DNA from: Balamuthia mandrillaris
Taxonomy: Eukaryota > Discosea > Longamoebia > Balamuthiidae
Length of the DNA: 64,000 nt
Direction: 5' to 3'
Assembly (NCBI GenBank): GCA_031835245.1
Contig: JAVKOQ010000092.1
Location: 1 to 64,000 of the forward strand
A program made the translations under genes and the position numbers. The first letter of the stretch is position 1. The number at the start of each line of letters is the position of its first letter. Shown in pieces: positions 21,784-32,073 of the stretch. Below the pieces are notes generated by a model that saw only the letters and a list, made by a program, of their open reading frames with translations, was not told where the DNA came from and made no database searches.

Positions 21784-23577
21784 TCAGGAAGTTTCGATAA
21801 CGACAGGCGCTTCTCCTTTCTGCCGCTGTTGCTCGTGCGAGACATCCTTCCTTCCTTCCTCGTCTTCTTCCTGTTGATGCTCACCGCACCACTGACGCTC
21901 CGATGACACTGTATTTCTTCTTGGTCGTGTCGGTGGTTGTCTCGCTTCTTTCTCGTTCTCATCTTCTCGCACAGCAACTTCTTCCAGCTCGTTCAAGTTG
22001 ACCATGAAGCTGGTGTTATCGGTGGATCTTCTCTTCTTCTTTTTATGGGTTTCGTTTTGGTTGATATCTAGTCCTCGTTGTGCTTCTTCCTGTCCATTCT
22101 CTTTTTCTCCTTGTTCTTCGCATAGAGCAGCTTCTTGAAGAGCGTCCAAATCAACAACTAAACCGTTCGCGTCGGTGGATCTTCTCTTCTTCTTCAAGCT
22201 GATGGTAAGCGATCTTCTCTTCTTTCTGTCCTTCTTCTTATTCTTTCCGCTATTGTCGTTATTTGCTTCCTTTTCTTTATTCTTTTTCTTTTGTTTATGC
22301 TTCTTGTTCTTTTTCTTCTTATAATGTTCTCCTTCTTCTTCGTTGCCAGAGTTCATGATAATGCTCAAGTCGGGAGGCCCTCCTTCTGCAAAATCGAAAG
22401 AGGAAGGACTCTCCGAAGAGATCGTATTACGTCTAGGCCGAGTATTTCCATTACCCTCGTGATTGCTTCTTCTATCTAGCCCGTCTTCTAGCTTCAACGC
22501 ACGAAGGACAGGGGAATCCACAAATGTCAAAGTACCGCTTGTATTCGTCTTTTGCTCTTCTTTCTCCATTTGCTCTTTCGCATCGTCCTCATCGTCGTCA
22601 TCTAAGTAGTCGTTAAACTGAACAGGGCCTCCGTCAGGAGCTTGCAAACCTCCTTCGTGCGTTTGTGGTGAATGGAGATCACCACTTCCAACCTTGCTGT
22701 TATAGTTTTTCATTTGCAGTGCTGTGTCGAGCCAACCAGCCAAATTCTCGAGAAGAAGTTGCTTCTCCACTTCCTTGCTTAGTGAGCGTCGAAGTTTTCC
22801 TGATGCTGTGCCTACTGTATTGTTGTTGCCTCTTTCTTTCCCTTCTCCGGCTTTTGCATCCTCTTTCAAGCGTTCTAGCTTGTTAGTTGTTTCTGTCGCC
22901 TGTTCGGAGGAAGACGAAAACAAGTTTTGTTTGTGGCGTTGTTGAATAAGGTCTTCGTTTTTTCTTGAAGATTTTGCCCTCAAAGAACTCTCGGAGGTGG
23001 ACATAGCGACCGACAGCGAAGAGGCCAGAAGATCCGAGTCTGAGCTTCGACTCTTGACGAGGTCGTGATGTTGTTCTGCGTATTTCTTTCGATGGAAGAT
23101 GTTGGGTTTAGCACGGTCACCCTTTCGAAGCGCATTCTTTTTGCGTTTGTCCACAAGGAGGAGTCCTCCGGATTGAGTGGCTCGGATTGCTTCCTTGTCC
23201 GCTTTGTTCTTCCGTACTGCGGAAGACCTTCCAGAAGAGGTGCTTTTGTGGGGTTTTGAGTTGGAGGGTGGTTTTAGTTTTTTGTTGTGGGGATTGGAAG
23301 CTTTACGAGGCTGTTTTCCGCTTTTTAGAGCCGCAGCGGCTTGGCAAGAAGGGTCAATGCCGTCTCCCTCGGAACTTCGTAGAAGCTCCTTTCCTCCGGA
23401 GAGTGAGGTTTGGACCAGCATGAGCGTTGAGTTTGTTCTAAGGTTGGTGGCCGACATCCTGCTTCCCGATGGTGTTGAGATCCTTGAACGCGGGCAGCAT
23501 ACGCCCGCTCTCCCTCCTACTTCGAAAAAAAAGAAAAGTCTGCACTGTCGTCCCAAACGACTCCTCGTCTTATCCAT
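21784..23577 (-). CDS. Disordered basic protein with repeated RRxS/T motifs
   Basis: Single exon of up to 597 residues; a start at the internal Met at 23457 (MSATNLRTNS) is equally possible. No known domain. The sequence is Lys/Arg/Ser/Glu rich and looks largely disordered, with one possible helical segment (LRRSLSKEVEKQLLLENLAGWLD, about residues 263-285). Two short motif families are repeated: RPRRNTISSE/RPRRNTVSSE, and KKKRRSTD followed after 5-6 residues by a hydrophobic/acidic helix of the form VDLDALQEAAL / VNLNELEEVAV. The RRxS/T cores fit basophilic kinase sites (PKA/AKT class). A regulatory or scaffold role is possible but unproven. It shares a 204-base divergent promoter region, with four GTCGACA copies, with the dcpS gene. 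Confidence 0.7.
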   Translation of the reverse strand: MDKTRSRLGRQCRLFFFFEVGGRAGVCCPRSRISTPSGSRMSATNLRTNSTLMLVQTSLSGGKELLRSSEGDGIDPSCQAAAALKSGKQPRKASNPHNKKLKPPSNSKPHKSTSSGRSSAVRKNKADKEAIRATQSGGLLLVDKRKKNALRKGDRAKPNIFHRKKYAEQHHDLVKSRSSDSDLLASSLSVAMSTSESSLRAKSSRKNEDLIQQRHKQNLFSSSSEQATETTNKLERLKEDAKAGEGKERGNNNTVGTASGKLRRSLSKEVEKQLLLENLAGWLDTALQMKNYNSKVGSGDLHSPQTHEGGLQAPDGGPVQFNDYLDDDDEDDAKEQMEKEEQKTNTSGTLTFVDSPVLRALKLEDGLDRRSNHEGNGNTRPRRNTISSESPSSFDFAEGGPPDLSIIMNSGNEEEGEHYKKKKNKKHKQKKKNKEKEANNDNSGKNKKKDRKKRRSLTISLKKKRRSTDANGLVVDLDALQEAALCEEQGEKENGQEEAQRGLDINQNETHKKKKRRSTDNTSFMVNLNELEEVAVREDENEKEARQPPTRPRRNTVSSERQWCGEHQQEEDEEGRKDVSHEQQRQKGEAPVVIETS

Positions 23578-23781
23578 AAAACGACATTATGTCTACAAAA
23601 TTGTCATAAAAGCTATTTTTGTCGACAATTTAATGCTTCAATCGAATTTTGTCGAGAATCAAATAATATTATCGAGTTTTGTCGACAATATTATCATTTT
23701 TCTAATTTTATCGACAAATTTATCATAAAAGGTCGACAGTTGTCGACACAAAATTTACCGGTAGCAAGAGGAGAGAGAAGT
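23578..23781. promoter_or_regulatory. Divergent promoter region with four GTCGACA motifs
   Basis: AT-rich spacer between two oppositely transcribed genes. GTCGACA occurs at 23621-23627, 23681-23687, 23732-23738 and 23742-23748, with further half-matches (TCGAC, GTCGAG, GTCTACA). The last copy is about 34 bases upstream of the dcpS start codon. Density and palindromic core suggest a protein-binding site; this is inference. Confidence 0.5.
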
Positions 23782-24361
23782 ATGCACAGCGAGAGGCCCC
23801 TGCTGTGCAAAGGGCACACCTTTCGTTTGCCGAGGGAGGTGTTCCCTGGCAGGGGCAACGGTGGTGACCCACTGCAAGGAGGAAGGGACGATGCAGAGGA
23901 GCAGGAGCAGGAGCAGGGGGAGGGGTGCCAGTTCGAGGTGCTGCGAGTGCTGCGGCACAGCGAGGAATGCGGGGATGTCGTGCTGCTGGCCCACCTTTGC
24001 CCACCACCACAAAGGGGGAGGGAGGAGAGCGGCAGCGGCGACCCGCAGCGAGCCATCGTTGTGCTCAAACCAAAGGAGAGCGGACTGCATGAAAGCGTGG
24101 TAGCCTCCATCCTATGTCAAGAAACAAGTTTCACGCTGGAAGAACAAAACTCTGTGTACGTTGATCGTCCCAAACCCACCAAAGACCAAACAAAGTTAAT
24201 CTGTTGTGTGTCTCTCTCCCTCGCTCTCGCTCTCGCTCTCTTTCTCTCTGTGATAGGTTTTATTATTTGGGGGCCAAAGTTTCTCTTCCGGTTCCTCTTG
24301 CCATAAAACTCATCTTCCCGGCTACTGACACAGAAATCAGCTTTGTTGCGTGTTTCTTCTC

Positions 24362-24397
<36 letters not shown>

Positions 24398-25231
24398 TCC
24401 TCTCATCCTCTGTTCTCTCTTTCCTGTCTGTTGATAGTGGGCCAGCCAGCAGCGACACCTCATCAGAGAAACAGCAGAAGAATACAAAGCCGTCACACTG
24501 CCTTACATCCAACGCATTCCTCCGGAGCGCAACCAATGGATAGACAACATGTTTCGCTCTGTGGCTGCGTCCGCTTCTTCCTCTTCAGAGCTTCCTCCTC
24601 AAACCATCTTTTTCGAAGACGAGCATTTCCTATTTATTAGCGATGCCAAATGGGACGGTGCCTCTGTTGACCGGCTTCACTGCCTTGGTACCTCTTTCCT
24701 TCTTTCTTGTCCCTTCTTCCCTTTGTTTCTTTCTTGTCGTTTCTTTCTTTCTTTCTTCGCTCTTCTTGGCCACAATCCTAACCAAAACAACAGCACTCGT
24801 AAAAGAGAAAGAACTGTACACCATTAGAGAGTTATGCCAACAACATATCCCCATGCTACAAAACATTCGAGACAAAGGGTTAGCCTTCCTCCACGCCCAC
24901 TTTCATCTTCCTCCCTCTCAAGTCAAAGTCTATATCCACCATCTTCCCTCTTTCTTCCATCTTCACGTCCACTTTACTTGCCTTCGTGCGGCCAATAATA
25001 ATCCATTGGAAAGTCCGGTGGAGAGAGCGCATCTCTTGCCTTCGTGCGGCCAATAATAATCCATTGGAAAGTCCGGTGGAGAGAGCGCATCTCCTGGACG
25101 ACATCATAGATAACATCTCCAGAGAGGAACGCTACTATGAAAAAGTGAGCATCACGTATTGCCTTGGAGAAGCTATGCCGTTGTTCTCTCTATTGCAAAG
25201 CTACAGAAACAGCTCCAATGCAATAAAATGA
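23782..25231 (+). CDS. DCPS: Scavenger mRNA decapping enzyme (DcpS), frame broken by a tandem duplication
   Basis: Exons 23782-24155, 24257-24344, 24438-24687 and 24794-25231. The protein shows DcpS hallmarks: RHLIRETAEEYKAVTLPYI, FISDAKWDG, LYTIRELCQQHIPMLQNIRD, VYIHHLPSFFHLHVHFT with the catalytic HIT triad HLHVH, and ERAHLLDDIIDNI. The enzyme hydrolyses the m7GpppN cap left by 3'-5' mRNA decay. In exon 4 a perfect 58-base unit occurs twice in tandem (24978-25035 and 25036-25093). Because 58 is not a multiple of three, the frame shifts just after the HIT motif and meets a stop near 25054. The expected C-terminus resumes in another frame to a stop at 25229-25231. Either the allele is truncated, the second copy is an assembly error, or the copy is spliced out. 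Confidence 0.82.
24978..25093 (+). repeat. Perfect 58-bp tandem duplication inside dcpS
   Basis: Two identical 58-base units, each starting ttgccttcgtgcggccaa and ending gagagagcgcatctc. The duplicated sequence encodes the segment CLRAANNNPLESPVERAHL after the HIT motif. Complete identity means a recent event or an assembly artefact. Confidence 0.95.
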
Positions 25232-25338
25232 AAAAAACACAAACGAAAACAACGCACAAAAAACAAAAGGAAAGAGCAGCATCATCGACGACAAGTATTC
25301 ACGACGCATTCACCCTTAGAACAGACGCAAGGAAGACG

Positions 25339-25587
25339 CTAAAGTGGAGGAAGAAAAGTTGTGGACGTAAAAACGTCCTCCGTTTCTTCCTCTTTTAAAG
25401 GTTCATCATGCTCAAGTAGGCCGTTCGTTATAGCGTGAGCCACAACCGTCAACTCTCCTTGGTACTTCAGGGCGCTGATTGAGGTATCCTTTCTTCTCGG
25501 TGCGACTCTTCCGTTGAGCCCTGTTCCGCTTGCTCTGGCCTGTTGCTCCTCTTCATCTGTACCTCTCAAAAAAGTCTCCAGCACCAC
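25339..25587 (-). CDS. Orphan exon-like open frame, unknown product
   Basis: A minus-strand open stretch of about 82 codons that reads like real protein: ISALKYQGELTVVAHAITNG then LLEHDEPLKEEE, ending in LPPL. It is preceded by a good acceptor (ttatag, 25588-25593), so it looks like a terminal exon, but no upstream exon of matching phase was found before the C2 gene on the same strand. An alternative last intron from the C2 gene (donor just before its stop, gcat/gtaaaa) would enter a different frame. Not recognised; it may be a 3' exon of an alternative transcript or a remnant. Confidence 0.35.
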   Translation of the reverse strand: MVLETFLRGTDEEEQQARASGTGLNGRVAPRRKDTSISALKYQGELTVVAHAITNGLLEHDEPLKEEETEDVFTSTTFLPPL

Positions 25588-25696
25588 TATAACAGAAAAA
25601 GACTAAAAGAGAGGTCCGAGAACAAAACCAAAGGCGATAGTTTATAAGGGTGCAAATAACAAAAAATAAAATAAAAGCAAAGGTTTCGTCGTAGTT

Positions 25697-26324
25697 TTAC
25701 ATGCCAGAAGGAGGGTAGCCACCTTGTTGTGGGGGATAACCACCCTGCTGAGGAGGATAACCTCCGGTCGGAGGGGCATAGCCACCGGTTTGAGGAGGGT
25801 AGCCTCCGGTGGGAGGGGCAAAGCCACCAGTCTGAGGGGGGTAGCCTCCGGTTGGAGGAGGGTAGCCACCGTAGCCTCCGGTGGGAGGAGGAGCATACCC
25901 ACCCGTTTGAGGGGGATAACCGCCCCCGCTTCCACCAGTTTGGGGAGGATAACCGGAACCAGAAGCAGAGGAAGTGGTGGTGGTGGTGACAGTGGTGGTA
26001 GAGCCGGTGGTACCGGAAGTGGTGGAAGTGCCGGAAGAGGAGGAAGAGGCAGGACCGCATTTCAGCACTTGGATGAGACCGGCGGTGGAGGAGAAGCCCA
26101 CCCGCTCTGGGTTAGTGAGACGAGCTTCCTTCAGGGTCATGAGTTCGCGAAGGGTGATCTGTTTTAACGCGGGGAAGCAGCAAAGCGAGAGGTTAGGATG
26201 GAAAATGAGAGAGGGAGAGAGAGGAAAGAGCGAAGAGCAAGTTCAGGAACAGTAAATGCGTCTACAAATAAAAGTTCAGGAAGATAACGCAGTTTTGTAA
26301 CAGTCATCATTCTTTGCTCTCGAC

Positions 26325-26374
<50 letters not shown>

Positions 26375-26650
26375 AACTAAACAAACCTTGCAACTACCGA
26401 TGAGGTCATGAGCACCATTCTTGTCCCAATCAAAGACTTCGATCATGAAAGGCTGGTCCAAGTTCCCATGACACAACTGCTGGGTGTTGATGGTGAAGGG
26501 TCGCCATGTGGGGTTCAAGTTGTTTTTGATCATCTCGGTCTTGTGAACAACCACCCAACCACCTCCATAGGCGTGTTTCTTGTTCTTCTTGTCAATCTTT
26601 CCTGTTTTGTCTTTCTGTATTTTAAAGTGTTAAACGAGAAGGAAAGAGAG

Positions 26651-26688
<38 letters not shown>

Positions 26689-27363
26689 AGCGGAGGGAGG
26701 AAGGAGCGAGAGAGGGGAACGGAGAGCGTAGAGCGGGAAAGAGGGAGAGAGGGGAAGAAGAGCGGAGGGAGCGAGGGAGAGCTTGGGAGAGACCGACCTT
26801 TTTCTTGAAAGGATTGGATTGGTAGCTGGTAATCTGGCTTGAGAGTCGGGCTTTGCTGCAGCCAGTGGTGGTCAGTTTCTCTGAAAACACAGCTGGATCT
26901 GGGCGCATTAATGCGTTGAAACAGTACACTGACTCATTGAGGTGGTTGACAAACCTGATTTGGAGAGGAAATCCTTGTTGTCCAACTTCACCCCCTGCAA
27001 TTGGATTTCGTACACCTGTCCCTGCTGCTGCTGTTGCACAGGGGCTGCCTGTTGTTGCGGATAGCCTCCGCCGCCGCCGTATCCTCCTGCAGGAGGGTAG
27101 CCTCCCGTTTGGGGCGGGTAGCCGCCTCCTCCATAGCCGCCGCCACCGTAGCCTCCGGTTGGGGGGTAGCCTCCCGTGGGGGGTGGGTAGCCGCCGCCTC
27201 CCGTAGGGGCATAGCCTCCGGTGGGCGGTGGGTAGCCGCCGCCTCCGTAGCCGCCCTGTTGGGGTGGGTAGCCACCACCGGTTTGCTGTGGGGGGTAGCC
27301 GCCACCACCTCCGTAGCCGCCTTGTTGCGGGGGATAGCCACCACCTCCTCCTCCGTTATACAT
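25697..27363 (-). CDS. C2-domain protein with Gly/Tyr/Pro/Gln-rich tails
   Basis: Four exons (27363-26955, 26898-26798, 26614-26387, 26158-25697) encode 399 residues. The middle is a single copine-like C2 domain: QLQGVKLDNKDFLSKSDPAV, MIKNNLNPTWRPFTI and EVFDWDKNGAHDLIGSC supply the Ca2+-binding loop aspartates. The N-terminal about 110 residues are repeats of GGYPPQQ/GGYPPPT and the C-terminal about 80 are GGYPPQT/GGYAPPT repeats. Proteins of this build bind acidic membranes when Ca2+ rises; the tails resemble annexin VII or prion-like tracts and may self-associate. A copine vWA domain is absent. Introns are CT-rich in the sense direction. Confidence 0.85.
26331..26371 (+). repeat. (GA)n microsatellite in a C2-gene intron
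   Basis: Uninterrupted GA run on the + strand, hence CT on the sense strand of the minus gene, directly downstream of the donor of the third exon. Confidence 0.9.
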
Positions 27364-27825
27364 TTTTTTTTTCTTTGTTTGTGGTAAAGCCTGTTGTTGT
27401 CGTGGGCTGCAGGAAGTAAGAGAACAAAAAACCAGAGGGAAGGGTAGGGCTAGTGCAAGAAAAAAAGGGCAATACAGCGAAACGAGCAGGTGCTGTTGCT
27501 GCTGGCGACCAGAGAGAGCGAAAAGCGTGATCTCGCTGGAGTTTTCATGGTCCGAGATTATCGATAAAAAATTCAGGGTGCACCGCTGCACGCTCCGCAG
27601 CAAGTCCGATAATTATTCTGATTTTTTTTGTCGTTCCGTTTCATTTATTGTAAGGTGAGGCGGAGATTATTATTGGGGGTTGTTGGGGGTAAAGCGAAGC
27701 AGTCGACAGAAATTGCTTACCAGCTAAAATAGCAGAGAAGGCAAAGTGTTGTCCTTTTTTTTCCCCACCAAATTTTGCTGCGTGGCGCCGCTTTATTGTT
27801 GGGGGGGTGGGCGGGGGGGGGTGGT
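27364..27825. other. Intergenic region between two minus-strand genes
   Basis: 5' region of the C2 gene and 3' region of the GlnRS gene. Contains GTCGACA at 27712-27718 and G-rich runs near 27800-27823 just past the GlnRS stop. No gene seen. Confidence 0.5.
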
Positions 27826-30800
27826 TCAGAGATTCTTGGATTTGTCCTCCTTCAAACTGACGATGCTGTTGAAGACCAACCTCTCGGCGGTGGTGTCCTT
27901 GTCCAAAACAAAGTAGCCCTCCCTCTCAAACTGTAACTTATCTCCGGGTTTTCTCTCTGGTGTTGTTTTTTTGTATTCAAAACCAGAAAGGATAAGCAAA
28001 CACACACTCCAAAATCAAAAAACTGAGAGGAAGAGAGAGAGAGAGAAGAGAGCGAGACGAACCTTTCAAAGAAGCATTGCCAAAAGCGTTCGTGATGACC
28101 GTCTTGGAGTTCGGGTTGATGTCATCCAAAAAGTTTCGCGGGGGCAAGCCCTCCGCCTTCCGCTTCTTGTTCTCGTCTTTGGTGCCACCAGGGTACTTGG
28201 CCTTGAACAGTCGGTCGTACATGCGGACCTCGAGCTGCTCGGGCTCCTGGCCGGGAGCGGGACGAGCCACCCAATGCACAAAGCCCTTGGTCTTGTTCTT
28301 GTTCTCTAGGTCCACTGTGGCTTTGAGTTCGATGATGTTGCCCTCCTCGTCCTTGATCACGTCTGTGCAAGTGATGTTGTAGGCGTACTTGAGGCGCACT
28401 TCTTTGTTTGGCGCCAAACGGTAGTAATTCTATATAGAGTTGAAAACAATTAGCTTGTAAGAAAAAAAAAGGTAAAAGGAAAAATGTGAAAGAAAAGTCG
28501 TACAGCAGAGTCTTCCATCCTAAAGTCGTTAGCATCTATGTAGAGCACGTTGGAGAAGGGGATCTGGCGGGAGCCCCTCTCCGCCAAGCTCGGGTGGTTG
28601 GCAACGGTGAGTTGTTCCACCTTGCCTTCGGGGTAGTTGGTGAGTACGACCTTGATGGGACGAAGCACCACCATCTCCCTGTCGGCGCGGCCCTCCAGGT
28701 CCTGGCGGCAGCACTCCTCCAGGAATTCATAGTCCTGCCAGTTGAAGGCCTTGGTAATGCCGACGCGGCTGCAAAAGTTGTTGATGGCCTCGGGGGTGTA
28801 GCCCCTGCGACGAAGACCGTAGAGAGTGGCCAGACGGGGGTCATCCCAGCCGTCGACATATCTACCTTCGACCAGCTGGATAAGTTTGCGCTTGGACATG
28901 ACCGTGTAGGTCAGGTTCAGGCGGCTGTACTCAATTTGGGGGGAACGGTAGATGTCAAGAGCGGCCAGAAGCCAGTCGTAACTCTCTCGGCGGACCTCAA
29001 ACTCCAAGGAGCAGAGGGAGTGAGTGATGTTTTCCAGAGAGTCGCAGATGCAGTGCGTAAAATCGTAGGAGGGGTAGATGCACCACTGGTTGCCGGTGCG
29101 TGGGTGAGGTGTGTAGCGGATGCGGTAGGCCACCATGTCCCACATGCAAGGGTTGTCGCTGTCAATGTCCTGCTTCATACGGAGGGTAGCCTCGCCCTCC
29201 TTGAGCTTTCCCTTGCGCATGTCCTCAAAGAGCTTAAGGCTCTCTTCAATGGGCCTGTCACGCCACGGGCTTGCTCTTTTGGTTTCCAAAAACAAAAACA
29301 AAAATTAAAAATTGATAAAATGTTGGAAATGTTCAAACAGGAAGACAGCATACCGAGACTTGCCAGTCTTTTTCTTGTGCGCACGGTCCTCTTTGACCTG
29401 CTCGCTAGTCTGATGGCAGACGTAGGCTTTGCCTCGTTTGATCAACTCCACAGCCAACTGGTAGAGCTCCTCAAAGTAGTCCGAGGCATGGGTGACCTTG
29501 TATGGGGTATGTCCTAACCATAAAACATTGTCCAGGATGCTGCGGGCGTATTCCTCGCTCTCTTTCTCGGGATTGGTGTCATCGTAGCGCAGATAACAAC
29601 GACCCTCGGGCGCATCAGGACGGCTGGGCGGCCGCCAGTTCTTGGCAAAGCCAAAGTTGATGTTCATGGCCTTGGAGTGGCCCAAGTGGAGGTAGCCGTT
29701 GGGCTCAGGAGGAAAACGAGTGACAATGCGACCGCCGGTGGCCTCAAAGTGCTTCTTGAGGATCTCGGGAGGGTTGCCCTTAATGTTATCAGCAGGGTCC
29801 ACACGCATCCATTCTGGATATTCTGGTTCCTCTGGTTCCTGAGAGGCGGCTGCCTTTTGTTCGGAGGCCTTTACTTTCTCACCAGCAGATTCGTTGCTGG
29901 AGGAAGCTGCTTTAGTTGGTTTTGGCTATCCAACAAACCAAAAAATAATTGAAAAAATAAGTTTGATAAGAGACTCAAAAGATACCAAACAGAAGAAGAA
30001 AGAAGGGAGGGGAAGGTAACCTTCTTTCCCTTGGGTGGTGGGCCAAATTTGTTGAGGAAGACCTCGTCCAGGATTTTCTTTATCTCGCTGGCGTTGCCCC
30101 ACTTGAGGTTGTCCTTAATAATCTTGAAAATGTCCATCTTCATCCAGTGTCCTCCTGCCTCATCGTTCAGCTCTTCCTCCTTCTCTTTCATCACTGTCTC
30201 GAGCTCCTGTTTGATCTCCGCTGGCGTTACGACCACTCCCACCTAGCGAGCCAATAGTGGTAATGATAGTTTCTAAGTTAGGCAATATAAGGAAGTCGAG
30301 AAGAGAAAAGGATAGCAAAAAAGAGAGGAGAGAGAAGCAAAAAGGAGAACAGAGAGAAGATGGTAAAAGCACAAGGACAAGAGAAACGTACTCCACAAGC
30401 GGCTTTGAAGGCGCTCTCATCAATGTCTCCCTTGACTGTCTTCACAAAGTGGAAGGCCTCTGTCAGCTGTATCTTGTTGGCAATATCTCCCTTCACGATG
30501 TTGTGGCACACAAAGGGGCGATGCGCGAGCGCGCTGTCGGGGTACTGAGCGGCCACCTCCGCCAACAGATTGCCCACTACTTTGTCGCAACCACTCTCTG
30601 TCACTCCAGCCTTTGGAATATCGTGAAAAAAAGGAGGAAGATAGACCCGCGTGAGCCATTCGAAAAAAATTTAAAAAAAAACCGATACACAAGAAGAGAA
30701 AGTGGAAAGAAAGAAATCACCTCCTTGGCGATGTCCAACAATTTTTGGGTGTATGCCTCATTTTTCAAAAGATCCTCCACTTTCTTCTTGGGAAAGCCAA

Positions 30801-30843
30801 AGCACTTGGCCAGGACCTCGCCCGCGCTGTTGTTGGAACTCAT
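27826..30843 (-). CDS. QARS1: Glutaminyl-tRNA synthetase
   Basis: Seven exons (30843-30721, 30610-30392, 30242-30021, 29925-29354, 29275-28504, 28429-28063, 27956-27826) encode 801 residues, normal for a eukaryotic GlnRS. Order: N-terminal YqeY-like appended domain (about 1-190), a charged linker, then the class I catalytic core with the HIGH variant HLGHSKAMN and [14 protein letters not shown]. The KMSKS-loop equivalent is VMSKRKL. C-terminal beta-barrel anticodon-binding domains follow, with [19 protein letters not shown]. It charges tRNA-Gln in the cytosol. The class I signatures are intact, so the enzyme should be active. All splice phases agree. It sits head to tail behind eS28. Confidence 0.95.
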
Positions 30844-31444
30844 CGCTGGTGACTGCTACTCGTTTGCTCGCGGGAAAAAAAAAGAGCCTTTCTGTGGTGG
30901 GTTCTGTCTTCCTTCTCTCTCTCTCTGTCTTCGCCCCCAATTTTTTTTTGTTGAGGCGTTTCTGGGATTTTTCTCGTATCGTCCTCTCTCCTCTCTGCTT
31001 CCCGTTGTTTGGCTGTAGAATTTTGTGCTCTCATGTCTACCTTAAAACTACCGTTTTCATGACGACACAAAATTACTTCATGACGACGTGAATTATTTGA
31101 CTACTGGAAGAAAAGCAGGAAGATGGCTTTGTCGCAGATGAGGGAGAGAAGAGCGTTCGAAAGAAGAGAACGTGGGGAGGAAGAAACACTGTTTTTTGAT
31201 CGTTTTAAAATCTTATTCCTAAATAATCACACTGGCCCAAACCAGTTGGCAAAAAGGAACAGAGACGAGCAATCGAGGTACCACACAATAGGAGAAGAGA
31301 AAAAAAAGGGGGAAAAAAAAGATGAATCGAAGGAGTAGAGGGGATCCGTTGAAGTTCCACTTTTCTATTCACTTTTTTTTGGCACAAAGAGCTCCGCCCT
31401 CCCCCCCTTTTTTTGTTGGTTATTTCCAAAAAAAAGTTCCCAGT
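30844..31444. other. Intergenic region upstream of GlnRS and downstream of eS28
   Basis: About 600 bases. An open frame at 31123-31338 (+) has no family resemblance and is low-complexity at its end. A dyad-like ATGACGAC repeat lies at about 31060-31090. No gene supported. Confidence 0.4.
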
Positions 31445-31645
31445 TTATCGCAGTCTGCGGGCCTCACGCTCCGTCTCGAGAAGGGTGAGGATGTCGTCCT
31501 TGCGCACGGGGCCAACAACGTTTCGGATGATGGGGCGGCGGTTGGAGTTGATGAACTCGCAGCGCACTTGGGTCACACCTCCACGAGAGCCGGTTCTGCC
31601 GAGGATGTCCTTGACCTTGACGTAGGTTACTTCTTCCTTCTCCAT
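31445..31645 (-). CDS. RPS28: Cytosolic ribosomal protein eS28
   Basis: Single exon, 66 residues, the normal length. The core [20 protein letters not shown] and the end [16 protein letters not shown] are diagnostic of eS28, a component of the small ribosomal subunit near the mRNA exit. The start is the first Met before [10 protein letters not shown]. It is transcribed divergently from eL22 with 428 bases between the start codons, so the two ribosomal protein genes may share a promoter. No GTCGACA motif was seen in that spacer, unlike many other genes here. Confidence 0.97.
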   Translation of the reverse strand: MEKEEVTYVKVKDILGRTGSRGGVTQVRCEFINSNRRPIIRNVVGPVRKDDILTLLETEREARRLR

Positions 31646-32073
31646 TTCGAAATCTTTCTTTCTTGCTTTGCTACGCGGAGCGCTGGCGTGTGGCTGTGTG
31701 GTCCTCCAAAAAAAAAGCTGAAACTTTTTTGTTCTGTTTGTTGTGGGCGTAAAACAAAGAGGGGGAAAAAAAACTCGCAAAGTTAAAAAAAGAAGAAACT
31801 AGGAACTCAAACTCCGCTGAATCTTGGCCAATCCGAAATCTAACAAAATCAAACCTCCAATCGACGGTCCGGCTGATGTGGCCGAAATATCCTTACAAGG
31901 ATAAGTTTAAACATCGAAAAAAAAACCAAATGGAACAACTCAAACCTTTTTTTTTTCTCTTTTTTCTCTTATTATTTTTCACTCAGCAGAAAAAGTAAGC
32001 CGCGGACGTCTTTGGGGGCCAGCCGTACTTTTTAAATCCTCTCCGTAATCTTCTGCAGCCGTCACGAAACATA
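31646..32073. promoter_or_regulatory. Shared divergent promoter region of eS28 and eL22
   Basis: 428 bases between two divergent ribosomal protein genes. Contains a T-run (about 31950-31980) and poly-A runs. No GTCGACA motif. A coordinated ribosomal-protein promoter is inferred from the arrangement only. Confidence 0.45.

Noticed and set aside
28486-29517. 343-codon plus-strand frame
   Set aside because: Antisense of the catalytic core of the glutaminyl-tRNA synthetase.
31123-31338. 71-codon plus-strand frame between GlnRS and eS28
   Set aside because: Charged low-complexity end, no similarity, lies in the GlnRS promoter side.
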